A DNA stretch of 12,331 bases, taken from the NCBI GenBank assembly GCA_964473525.1, contig CAYYPK010000081.1, forward strand, positions 1 to 12,331, read 5' to 3'. Made by a program: the position numbers and the translations under genes. Origin of the DNA: GCA-2687025 sp964473525 (GTDB taxonomy: Bacteria > Poribacteria > WGA-4E > GCA-2687025). Below are positions 6,846-12,331 of this stretch, one piece after another. The stretch's first letter is position 1. Every line of letters begins with the position of its first letter. The notes beneath the pieces are model-generated. The model had not been told where the DNA came from, did not search any database, and was given only the letters and a program-made list of their open reading frames with translations.

Positions 6846-7961
6846 ATGTCACCAGTATTTGTTCGCAAGCTCAAGCTCCTCGCCCTGATCTGCGTGTTCA
6901 TGGGCGGTGTCGCCGTGCTCTACGATCTCGTGGCCGGCTTGCCAGACACCAGCGCCGCTGCCGTGGACACGCCGCACGAGCACGCGGACACGCTGTCAGG
7001 TGAGCTGCTACCCCCACACCGCCACATCCCAGAGGAAGGGGACATGCCGGCGTTCGTCGTCGGCGTCGTCCTGGGTCTCGCGTTCGGCGTCTTGGAGCTG
7101 TTCGCGCTGGAGAGGTGGGGTCGCCGACTGGGCGCGCTGGCGTTTGGCCCGCTCGTAATCGCGAAGGCTGCTATATACACGCTGGTTGTGTTCGTCGCCT
7201 CGCATACGATGGGTCTGATCGCTGGCGCCTTGCAGGGCAGAACCTTGGACGAGTTCTGGCGGTCGATGGTCTCACCCGAGACTTGGTCGGTCATCATCGT
7301 CACGCTGGCGTCCTATGCGGTCCTGGCGTTCTTCGTCCAGATCAACCGCATGGTCGGCCAGGACGTCCTGATGAAGTTCCTCAGGGGTCGGTACCTGCGC
7401 CCGACGCAGGAGGACCGCGTGTTCATGTTCCTGGACCTCAAGGGCAGCACGACGATTGCCGAGAAGCTCGGCCCTACGTACTACCGGCTCCTCAACGACT
7501 TCTTCCACGACCTGTCGCACCCCGTGATGATGGCGCGCGCGGAGATATACCAGTACGTCGGCGACGAAGTCGTCCTCACGTGGGAGCTAGGCCGCGGCAT
7601 TAGGGACGCCAACTGCATCCGGGTGTTCACGCTCATCAACGAAGCCGTTGCCGCCCGCGCGGAGGAATACCACCGCAAGTACGGTGTGGCGCCGGAGTAC
7701 AAGGCGGGGGTGCACTGTGGCCCCGTGATGAGCGCGCAGATCGGGGACATCAAGCGCGAGATCGTCTACAACGGAGACGTCGTCAACACCACCTCGCGTA
7801 TCCAGGAGATGTGCGGAGAGCTCGGCGTTGACCTGCTCGTCTCAGGCGATGTGATGCGCCGGCTCAGCCTGCCCGAGACACACGCCGCCGAGGACCTTGG
7901 TCCGACGTCTATCCGGGGCAAGGAGCAACAGGTGGACCTCTTCGCGGTGCGTCCCGTCTAG
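6846..7961 (+). CDS. Membrane class III adenylate cyclase with four transmembrane helices
   Basis: 371 aa. Four predicted transmembrane segments (about 10-31, 68-88, 104-127, 147-165) precede a cytoplasmic class III nucleotide cyclase domain (about 188-368). Catalytic residues are in place: metal-binding D197 (FLDLKGST) and D240 (YVGDEV), the adenine-specifying pair K286 (EYKAGVH) and D311 (NGDVVN), and transition-state N314 and R318 (NTTSR). The Lys/Asp pair points to ATP and cAMP rather than GTP and cGMP. With a basic N-terminus inside, the loop at 32-67 faces out and contains HEH (44-46) and HRH (58-60), suggesting metal or pH sensing. GAGGG ends 5 bases before the ATG. It lies 34 bp after the 289-aa gene. 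No cAMP-receptor protein is in the window. Confidence 0.9.
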   Translation: MSPVFVRKLKLLALICVFMGGVAVLYDLVAGLPDTSAAAVDTPHEHADTLSGELLPPHRHIPEEGDMPAFVVGVVLGLAFGVLELFALERWGRRLGALAFGPLVIAKAAIYTLVVFVASHTMGLIAGALQGRTLDEFWRSMVSPETWSVIIVTLASYAVLAFFVQINRMVGQDVLMKFLRGRYLRPTQEDRVFMFLDLKGSTTIAEKLGPTYYRLLNDFFHDLSHPVMMARAEIYQYVGDEVVLTWELGRGIRDANCIRVFTLINEAVAARAEEYHRKYGVAPEYKAGVHCGPVMSAQIGDIKREIVYNGDVVNTTSRIQEMCGELGVDLLVSGDVMRRLSLPETHAAEDLGPTSIRGKEQQVDLFAVRPV

Positions 7962-8068
7962 CGGCCGCGCTCCCATCCCAGCCCGAGCGGCCTGGCGCGA
8001 GCGATTATGCCTATGCGCCGACCGTCCTCGTCCGTCCTACAGTTGAGCGTGGCAATTCGGGGGCGCGC

Positions 8069-8650
8069 ATGGCCAGGGGCTACGAGACATACTCGGACGA
8101 GGGACTCGTGCTCGCCGCGCTAGTCGGCAGCCTCGAGGCGTTCGACGAGTTGGCGCGTCGGTACCGTCCGGCGCTGCGAGCGGCAGCGTACCGCGTCACC
8201 CGGCAGCCGGAGGCCGCCGAGGACGTTGTGCAAGACGCGCTGTTGCTGGCCTTCAAGGCCTTGCCCCAGCTCGACGACCCGGCGCGATTCGGAGCGTGGA
8301 CGCGCGCCATCATGACCCGGCAGGCGCTGGAACATGTCCGGCGCGGCGGACGCGTCGAGTACCGTGAGGATGTCGACGAACTCATCCTCGCATCGACGCG
8401 CCATGTGGTCGCGAGCCCCGCTCAACTGGTGGAGACGCAAGAGGAGATGGGCGAACTGCGCCGCGCAGTGGCGACGCTCGACCGGGAGCATCGCGAGGTC
8501 GTGCAGCTCTACTACTGGGCAGACATGCCGCAGCGACGCATCGCCGCCTTCCTCGATCTCCCGGTGACGACCGTCCAGTGGCGACTACACACAGCGCGAA
8601 AGCTGCTGAGAGAAAGGGTGCGACGATGGGTGAAGGAGACGCGCAAATGA
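8069..8650 (+). CDS. ECF-type RNA polymerase sigma factor
   Basis: 193 aa, the normal size for an ECF sigma factor with regions 2 and 4 only. Region 2 spans about 13-94 and includes the core-binding helix AEDVVQDALLLAF (50-62) and the -10 recognition segment through FGAWTRAIMTRQALEHVRR. A linker (95-125) leads to region 4 (about 126-186), with LDREHREVVQLYYWADM and the helix-turn-helix that reads the -35 element (RRIAAFLDL, TTVQWRLHTARKLL). There is no C-terminal SnoaL or other sensor extension. A G-run (8059-8063) ends 5 bases before the ATG. Its TGA overlaps the start of the next gene (ATGA), so the two are made together. That partner is not a recognisable anti-sigma factor. The 107-bp gap upstream shows no promoter I can call confidently. 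Confidence 0.9.
   Translation: MARGYETYSDEGLVLAALVGSLEAFDELARRYRPALRAAAYRVTRQPEAAEDVVQDALLLAFKALPQLDDPARFGAWTRAIMTRQALEHVRRGGRVEYREDVDELILASTRHVVASPAQLVETQEEMGELRRAVATLDREHREVVQLYYWADMPQRRIAAFLDLPVTTVQWRLHTARKLLRERVRRWVKETRK
8635..8638 (+). promoter_or_regulatory. Ribosome binding site inside the sigma gene that sets the next start
   Basis: GGAG within GAAGGAGA lies 8 bases before the ATG at 8647, the one overlapping the sigma stop. It favours 8647 over the in-frame ATGs at 8578 and 8626, which lie deeper in the sigma gene. Confidence 0.68.
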
Positions 8651-9465
8651 CAGCGAGACCCGACGGCGACCGCGCGCGGCTACGGAACGTGCTCAGGACC
8701 ATTGCGCGCCAGGCGCAGCACGCGTCGCTCACAGGCGCGTTGCAGGGCGGCGAGTCGCGTAGCGTGGGGCAGTACAACCACATCGTCGAGGTCCTCATCT
8801 CCGACGGCCTTCTCGACGACCCGGTGTACCGGGCGGCGTTCGCGCCGCTTCCCGAGGACACCGGGTACGATGGCATCGGCATGTCGGCAGGGCTTCTCCA
8901 GAAGTGCCTGGATGGAGCGCAGGAGGACGCCGAGGAGGGGCTGGCACACCCGTACCGCTCGGCGCATCACATCCTCAAAGCGGTTGGGAAGATGGCGGAA
9001 AAGAGCAGCTTGACCGGGCACCTGAGCGGGGGTCGTCCGCGTCTGGTGGCGCTCTACAACGCCGTCGAATCCAGCCTTGTCGCCGCGGGAGCGGCTCCGG
9101 CGGGTCTGTTCGACCCGCTTGACGACGAGGGCGGGACGATGGGTGAGGTAGCCGTAGCCGCGCAGCAGTTGGCGGCGTACGTCGAGGAGGCGGACGGCGA
9201 CGGGGAGCCGCAGCTGCCAGACCTGCCGAGAGTCGGTCGTGAGCTGGAGGACATTGGCGGTCTCGTCCGTGAAGCGATGCCGGATTGGATGCGCGCCGAA
9301 GTCGAGGGTCGCGCGGACGCGGTGCGTAAAGTGGTACAGAGTCTTGTAGACGACATCCAGGCCGCGAGACTCACCGACGCGGACGAAATCGCACGGCGCA
9401 TAGCGTCCATACAGCAGCCGCGTGTGCCTTCGCCGCCGCCGCCACCGTCTCCCCCCAAGCCCTGA
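8647..9465 (+). CDS. Unknown protein with duplicated SLTG...YN domain, coupled to ECF sigma
   Basis: 272 aa; family not recognised. Two tandem copies of one domain are visible: residues about 13-88 and 108-180. They share (A/S)SLTGxLxGGxxRxVxxYN (27-44 and 120-138 regions), each preceded by a helix ending in A-Q/E and followed by a hydrophobic helix and an acidic F-x-PL-x-(E/D)D stretch. A third, helical segment (about 196-256, with MPDWMRAEVEGRADAVRKVV) and a proline-rich tail (PSPPPPPSPPKP) end the protein. There is no signal peptide, membrane helix or zinc-binding HxxxCxxC pattern, so it is not a typical anti-sigma factor. The overlap with the sigma gene (ATGA) implies a fixed expression ratio and perhaps direct contact. 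Regulator, adaptor and sigma-controlled effector are all possible. Confidence 0.82.
   Translation: MTARPDGDRARLRNVLRTIARQAQHASLTGALQGGESRSVGQYNHIVEVLISDGLLDDPVYRAAFAPLPEDTGYDGIGMSAGLLQKCLDGAQEDAEEGLAHPYRSAHHILKAVGKMAEKSSLTGHLSGGRPRLVALYNAVESSLVAAGAAPAGLFDPLDDEGGTMGEVAVAAQQLAAYVEEADGDGEPQLPDLPRVGRELEDIGGLVREAMPDWMRAEVEGRADAVRKVVQSLVDDIQAARLTDADEIARRIASIQQPRVPSPPPPPSPPKP
8683..9186 (+). repeat. Internal protein-level duplication (two SLTG...YN units)
   Basis: Unit 1 covers about 8683-8910 and unit 2 about 8968-9186, separated by roughly 19 codons. Similarity is clear in protein (SLTG, L, GG, R, V and YN align in order) but not in DNA, so the duplication is old. Confidence 0.7.
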
Positions 9466-9548
9466 GCGACCTCGGGTGCGCGCTTGACCTGTCTGCCCTG
9501 GCGGGCTACCGCTCCTAGCGAGCGATGACTCCGGTAGGGCAGAGCGGG

Positions 9549-9555
9549 AAAGGGG
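9549..9555 (+). promoter_or_regulatory. Ribosome binding site that sets the flavoprotein start
   Basis: AAAGGGG lies 5 bases before the ATG at 9561. The in-frame ATG at 9525 would add 12 residues in front of the beta-strand MNALIISGSR, which is where this fold normally begins. Confidence 0.6.
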
Positions 9556-9560
9556 CCACC

Positions 9561-10127
9561 ATGAACGCGCTGATCATCTCTGGCAGCCGAGATCCCGACG
9601 GAAGAACTGCACAAGCGGCGGCAGCCCTCGCCGAGGGTGTAGAGGCCGAGCGGTCGGTGTGCGAGACGGTGTTCCTGCCGACGCTGGACCTCGAGCGCTG
9701 TCGACAGTGCGACGACGACGGGTGGGGCGACTGCCGCTCCGAAGGTGTGTGCGTCATAGAGGACGACTTCGCACAGACGGTTGCGGCCATACGCGCCGCC
9801 GACTTGGTCGCGTTCGCGACGCCCGTCTACTACGGCGATCTGAGCGAGAGTCTCAGGGCATTCCTCGACCGCCTGCGGCGCATCTGTACGCACGAGAACG
9901 GCGAGCACGGCGTTGTGGGAACGGCAGCGCTCGGCATCTGCGTGGCTGGCGGCGGCGGAGGAGGAGGCCCGAAATGTACGGTGAGTCTGGAGGGCGTTCT
10001 CCACACGATCGGATTCGACGTGCTGGATATGGTGCCGGCGCGCAGACAGAACCTCGACCTGAAGGTAGGCGTGCTCCGCGCCACAGGGAGTTGGGCGGTT
10101 CGCGCTCTCGCGCCGGTTGAGATCTAG
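9561..10127 (+). CDS. Flavodoxin-like FMN protein of the NADPH-dependent FMN reductase / iron-sulfur flavoprotein type
   Basis: 188 aa from ATG 9561. The N-terminal strand and phosphate loop ISGSRDPDGRTAQ (6-18) is the FMN-binding signature of this flavodoxin-like superfamily, and TPVYYGDLSESLRAFLDR (87-104) is its second hallmark. Between them lie four cysteines, C47, C50, C58 and C64, just before VIEDDF, the position of the [4Fe-4S] site in iron-sulfur flavoproteins. The spacing is CX2CX7CX5C, longer in the middle than the usual compact motif, so a cluster is likely but unproven. Residues 130-136 are a run of seven glycines in the loop where relatives have a Gly-rich turn. The expected role is electron transfer or quinone/disulfide reduction in the cytoplasm. 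It starts 95 bp after the SLTG-repeat gene and may belong to its operon. It ends facing the DUF3501 gene. Confidence 0.87.
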   Translation: MNALIISGSRDPDGRTAQAAAALAEGVEAERSVCETVFLPTLDLERCRQCDDDGWGDCRSEGVCVIEDDFAQTVAAIRAADLVAFATPVYYGDLSESLRAFLDRLRRICTHENGEHGVVGTAALGICVAGGGGGGGPKCTVSLEGVLHTIGFDVLDMVPARRQNLDLKVGVLRATGSWAVRALAPVEI

Positions 10128-10159
10128 CGCGATAGGCGTGCAGCGGGTTGCCGCCAGGC

Positions 10160-10278
10160 TGCCATGCTGAGGAGCCGAAGGCGACGAACTATCCGCCGTA
10201 GGCGGGCCACCGCGCGCGGCGCGACAGCGGGCGAGTGCCTGAGCGCAGAGGAGATGCTTCTCTGCGCTCAGCATGGCA
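10160..10278. repeat. Long-range 12-bp inverted repeat overlapping a hairpin
   Basis: TGCCATGCTGAG (10160-10171) is the exact reverse complement of CTCAGCATGGCA (10267-10278). The right copy shares its first five bases with the right arm of the hairpin at 10239-10271, so the two pairings exclude each other in one RNA. Confidence 0.6.
10239..10271. terminator. Candidate bidirectional terminator hairpin between convergent genes
   Basis: CTGAGCGCAGAG (10239-10250) and CTCTGCGCTCAG (10260-10271) form a perfect 12-bp stem with a 9-base loop. It lies between the stops of the flavoprotein gene (10127) and the DUF3501 gene (10319). No T-run follows on either strand, so it is not a textbook intrinsic terminator. 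It could end transcription in the U-less manner proposed for GC-rich bacteria, protect transcript ends, or be a repetitive extragenic palindrome. Confidence 0.5.
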
Positions 10279-10292
10279 TCGCCGGGCCGGGC

Positions 10293-10319
10293 GCCCGCCC
10301 AGGTCGACCCCAGGCGGGC
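10293..10319. terminator. Second hairpin at the 3' end of the DUF3501 gene
   Basis: GCCCGCC (10293-10299) pairs with GGCGGGC (10313-10319), with the palindrome GGTCGACC (10302-10309) in the loop. It touches the DUF3501 stop codon, so on the minus strand it falls right at the gene end, where a terminator would be. It has no T-run. Confidence 0.35.
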
Positions 10320-10903
10320 TAGCCGTCTACCGGGTCGTCCTCGAGCGCGCGTCTCACGTTCTCGCCTAGCACTGACTGCGCCTGGTAGTGCGGATGCGTC
10401 ACGATGGCGCGCAGGACCGTGCCCTCCGTGCGCAGCAGCTCCGTCTGCTCGTCGGTCATGTGGAATTTCACGTACTGGACGCTGGACACCTTGTCGGGCG
10501 TGATCTGCCCGGCGTCGAAGACGGCCTGGATGGGGTCCGTGTCGCCGATCTGAAGGAACACGTGCTCGTCGATGCCGACGAACAGCGGTAGCACTCGCTC
10601 CCGCTCCTCCTTCGTCTCATACTCGAACATGAGCGTCACGGAGATCTCGTTCGTGCGAGGAATCAGCGGGTTATAGGCTTCCAGCTCTTGGTCGATGGCC
10701 TCATCCTCGGTCATGACCTCGCAGCGGATCATCTCCTGAATCTGGTACCGCATGATGTCGCGGTTCTCGAAGTGCCAGGTCGAGTTGCCGCCCACCTGCA
10801 CGACGCGGTCGCGCTTCATGGCGATGATGTTCCGGCGGAACTCCGGTCGTACAGCCTCGTACTCCTGGTAAGTCATAAGATCGTCGCGCGTTAGCAGTTC
10901 CAT
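10319..10903 (-). CDS. DUF3501 family protein
   Basis: 194 aa, full length for the family. DUF3501 proteins have no established biochemical role, but in many bacteria they are encoded with rubrerythrin and a CCG-domain Fe-S protein, suggesting a part in peroxide or redox defence. Typical features are RRNIIAMKRDRRV-like text (here RRNIIAMKRDRVVQVGG, 23-39), the central HFENRDIMRYQIQEMIR (44-60), an acidic helix, then ELEAYNPLIPR (73-83) and a beta-rich C-terminal half. There is no signal peptide and no Cys pair, so it is probably cytoplasmic. GGAGA (complement of 10911-10915) lies 7 bases before the ATG. Only 13 bases separate it from the stop of the upstream Fe-S gene, so the two are cotranscribed. 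Confidence 0.88.
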   Translation of the reverse strand: MELLTRDDLMTYQEYEAVRPEFRRNIIAMKRDRVVQVGGNSTWHFENRDIMRYQIQEMIRCEVMTEDEAIDQELEAYNPLIPRTNEISVTLMFEYETKEERERVLPLFVGIDEHVFLQIGDTDPIQAVFDAGQITPDKVSSVQYVKFHMTDEQTELLRTEGTVLRAIVTHPHYQAQSVLGENVRRALEDDPVDG

Positions 10904-10916
10904 CGTTACGTCTCCG

Positions 10917-12263
10917 CTATTCCGTAGCCTGAACCTTTGTCGGGAAGCCGTCCGCGCGGTACGCCCGCGCGAGTATCTCGAACGGGTGGTACGCCTTCTT
11001 CCCGGCGTGCTGCTCTAGTTGTATGGCCGCGAGCGGGCAGTCGGTCGCCCAGATCTCCGCGTCGGCCTTCTTCATGCCATCAAACGCGCGCTGACCTGCC
11101 TGGATCGACTCGTCGTAATGCTCGACCTTCATCGCGAACGTGCCGTCGTGGCCGGTGCACTCGCTTACGAGCTTCACCTTCACGTCCGGAATGCGCCGCA
11201 TGAGGTCGCGCGACCGGAAGCCGATGTTCTGCATCTTCAGGTGGCACGACACCTGGTACGCCACCGGGCCGGGCGTGGAGAGGAATCCCGTGTCGAGCTT
11301 CTTCTCGCGATGCAGCTTCAGGAACACGAACTCCGCGATGTCGTACGTGTTCTCAGCCACCGCAACGGCTCGCCGCGTCAGATCTTCCTCACCGGGAATC
11401 GCAAGTAGCTCCGGGTACTCGCGGCGCAACATGAGAGAACACGTGGGGTTCACGACGGCGATCGGCAGGCCCTGCTCGACGAGCGGGTAGAGCGCGTCGA
11501 CGTTCTTGCGCGCCTGCTCCTTGGCGAAGTCCATGTCGGCGGCGTCCAGGGCGGGCATGCCGCAGCAGGCGGCGCCCGCGAGCTGGACACGCAGATGGTT
11601 GTGCGCCAGCACCTCGACCACCGCGCGACCGATGTCGGGTCCGTTGTAGTTCACGAAGCAGGAGTTGAAGAGGACGACGTCACCGTTCTCACCGGAGCCC
11701 TGCGGCGCGCTCTTGCGGAACCAGTCGGCGAACGTCTCGCCGTGGAACTGTGGCAGCTGCTTGTCGCGATGGATACCTAGCGTCTTCTCCGCGATGACGC
11801 GCAGGGGGCGCACGGTGTTCGCCCAGTTGGCGATGGACGCCGTCGGCTTCGCGCGTTCTCCGATCCTCACGGGGTCGCGGAACATCTTCTCGCGGGCGCC
11901 AAGCCCTGTCTTCTTGACCGTCTGCGCCTTGATGCGCATGAGCAGCTTCGGGAAGTCGAGCTGGAACTCGTGCTCTTCGCCGGGCGTGTACGGGCAGTTC
12001 ACGTAGCAGAGCTGGCACTGGAAGCACTGGTCGACCACCTTGTCGACGGTCGCTTGCGTGGTCTTGTGGATGTCGCCGTCGTTGGCGTCGACCGCGTCGA
12101 AGAGCGTCGGGAACGACGAGCAGTATTTGAAGCACAGCCGGCATCCGTGGCACAGCTCGAACGCGCGCGTGATCTCCTTCTGGAGCGCGTCGGCGTCCCA
12201 GTAGTTGTCGTCGTTAGGGTTGTAAGAGAGACCGTCGGTAGGACCGTATCGGACGGCTTCCAT
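10917..12263 (-). CDS. GlpC/HdrD-like Fe-S protein with two [4Fe-4S] clusters and two CCG domains
   Basis: 448 aa. Two ferredoxin-type cluster sites come first: CHGCRLCFKYC (C38, C41, C44, C48) and CFQCQLCYVNCP (C80, C83, C86, C90). Two cysteine-rich CCG-type domains follow: C202, C233-C234 and C275 in the first; C340, C369 and C409 in the second, where EC replaces CC, as in GlpC-like proteins. The family moves electrons between quinones, thiols/disulfides and flavoprotein partners at the membrane. No GlpA/GlpB or HdrE partner is seen, so calling it a glycerol-3-phosphate dehydrogenase subunit would be unsafe. With DUF3501 downstream by 13 bp it matches the rubrerythrin-associated version, and rubrerythrin is expected beyond the right edge. 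AGGAGG lies 7 bases before the ATG. Confidence 0.9.
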   Translation of the reverse strand: MEAVRYGPTDGLSYNPNDDNYWDADALQKEITRAFELCHGCRLCFKYCSSFPTLFDAVDANDGDIHKTTQATVDKVVDQCFQCQLCYVNCPYTPGEEHEFQLDFPKLLMRIKAQTVKKTGLGAREKMFRDPVRIGERAKPTASIANWANTVRPLRVIAEKTLGIHRDKQLPQFHGETFADWFRKSAPQGSGENGDVVLFNSCFVNYNGPDIGRAVVEVLAHNHLRVQLAGAACCGMPALDAADMDFAKEQARKNVDALYPLVEQGLPIAVVNPTCSLMLRREYPELLAIPGEEDLTRRAVAVAENTYDIAEFVFLKLHREKKLDTGFLSTPGPVAYQVSCHLKMQNIGFRSRDLMRRIPDVKVKLVSECTGHDGTFAMKVEHYDESIQAGQRAFDGMKKADAEIWATDCPLAAIQLEQHAGKKAYHPFEILARAYRADGFPTKVQATE

Positions 12264-12270
12264 GCCCGTT

Positions 12271-12276
12271 CCTCCT
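12271..12276 (-). promoter_or_regulatory. Ribosome binding site of the Fe-S protein gene
   Basis: AGGAGG on the minus strand, 7 bases before the ATG at 12263, confirms the start. Confidence 0.75.
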
Positions 12277-12294
12277 CGGACGGCGAGAGGGCAC

Positions 12295-12326
12295 CCGCCG
12301 GGACGACCCGAACGGGCGCCCGGCGG
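12295..12326. repeat. GC-rich hairpin upstream of the Fe-S gene
   Basis: CCGCCGGG (12295-12302) pairs perfectly with CCCGGCGG (12319-12326). Inside, CCC (12307-12309) and GGG (12314-12316) can form a small second stem closed by GAAC. It sits about 31 bases before the Fe-S gene ATG. It could separate the gene from an upstream neighbour beyond the edge or be a leader structure. There is no T-run. Confidence 0.4.
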
Positions 12327-12331
12327 ACAAC

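Noticed and set aside
5837..6901. 354-codon open frame on the minus strand opposite the 289-aa gene
   Set aside because: Val/Arg/Ala/Glu-rich shadow composition without any motif; the plus-strand frame has a strong GGAGGT site and protein-like composition.
7963..7992. Possible terminator after the adenylate cyclase (GGCC..GCTC pairing with GAGCGGCC)
   Set aside because: The 8-bp pairing needs a 2-base bulge and a 12-base loop and has no T-run; chance pairing is likely in such GC-rich DNA.
9054..10274. 406-codon open frame on the minus strand opposite the SLTG-repeat and flavoprotein genes
   Set aside because: It lies antisense to two genes with recognisable protein features, has Ser/Arg/Ala-rich composition typical of GC-rich shadow frames, and crosses the intergenic hairpin.

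Overview
This is a GC-rich, gene-dense bacterial window (12,331 bp) with short intergenic gaps, several 4-bp start/stop overlaps and mostly ATG starts with clear Shine-Dalgarno sites. Exported proteins (a diheme cytochrome c and a penicillin-acylase-type hydrolase), an ECF sigma factor, a class III adenylate cyclase and a DUF3501/Fe-S cluster suggest a free-living, at least partly respiring bacterium, probably Gram-negative-like. No 16S rRNA or other phylogenetic marker is present, so I do not name a phylum. I see no tRNA, rRNA, CRISPR array, transposase or integrase. No gap without a gene exceeds about 190 bp.

Layout. (1) Bases 1-164: a probable minus-strand gene begins at 54 and leaves the window to the left; it is divergent from a YdjC/ChbG-family deacetylase (165-1097, +). 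(2) Bases 1094-3668 (+): an ATGA overlap couples the deacetylase to a fusion of a Vsr-type mismatch nuclease with a DNA cytosine-5 methyltransferase. A diheme c-type cytochrome follows 40 bp downstream. (3) Bases 3684-5798 (-): a secreted Ntn-hydrolase of the penicillin acylase family, convergent with the cytochrome. (4) Bases 5942-10127 (+): an unrecognised 289-aa protein; a four-helix membrane adenylate cyclase with two His-x-His motifs in an outside loop; an ECF sigma factor translationally coupled to an unrecognised protein with an internal SLTG...YN duplication; and an iron-sulfur-flavoprotein-like FMN protein. (5) Bases 10128-10318: a gap between convergent genes packed with inverted repeats that can pair in mutually exclusive ways. 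(6) Bases 10319-12263 (-): DUF3501 and a GlpC/HdrD-like double [4Fe-4S] plus CCG-domain protein. These two normally travel with rubrerythrin, which I would expect beyond the right edge.

Most noteworthy are the one-polypeptide Vsr-C5-methyltransferase, whose Vsr half lacks all four E. coli zinc ligands and which has no visible restriction partner, and the ECF sigma/SLTG-repeat pair, which lacks any recognisable anti-sigma architecture. The hydrolase carries His at the beta-23 position used by cephalosporin and acyl-homoserine-lactone acylases rather than the Gln of penicillin G acylase.
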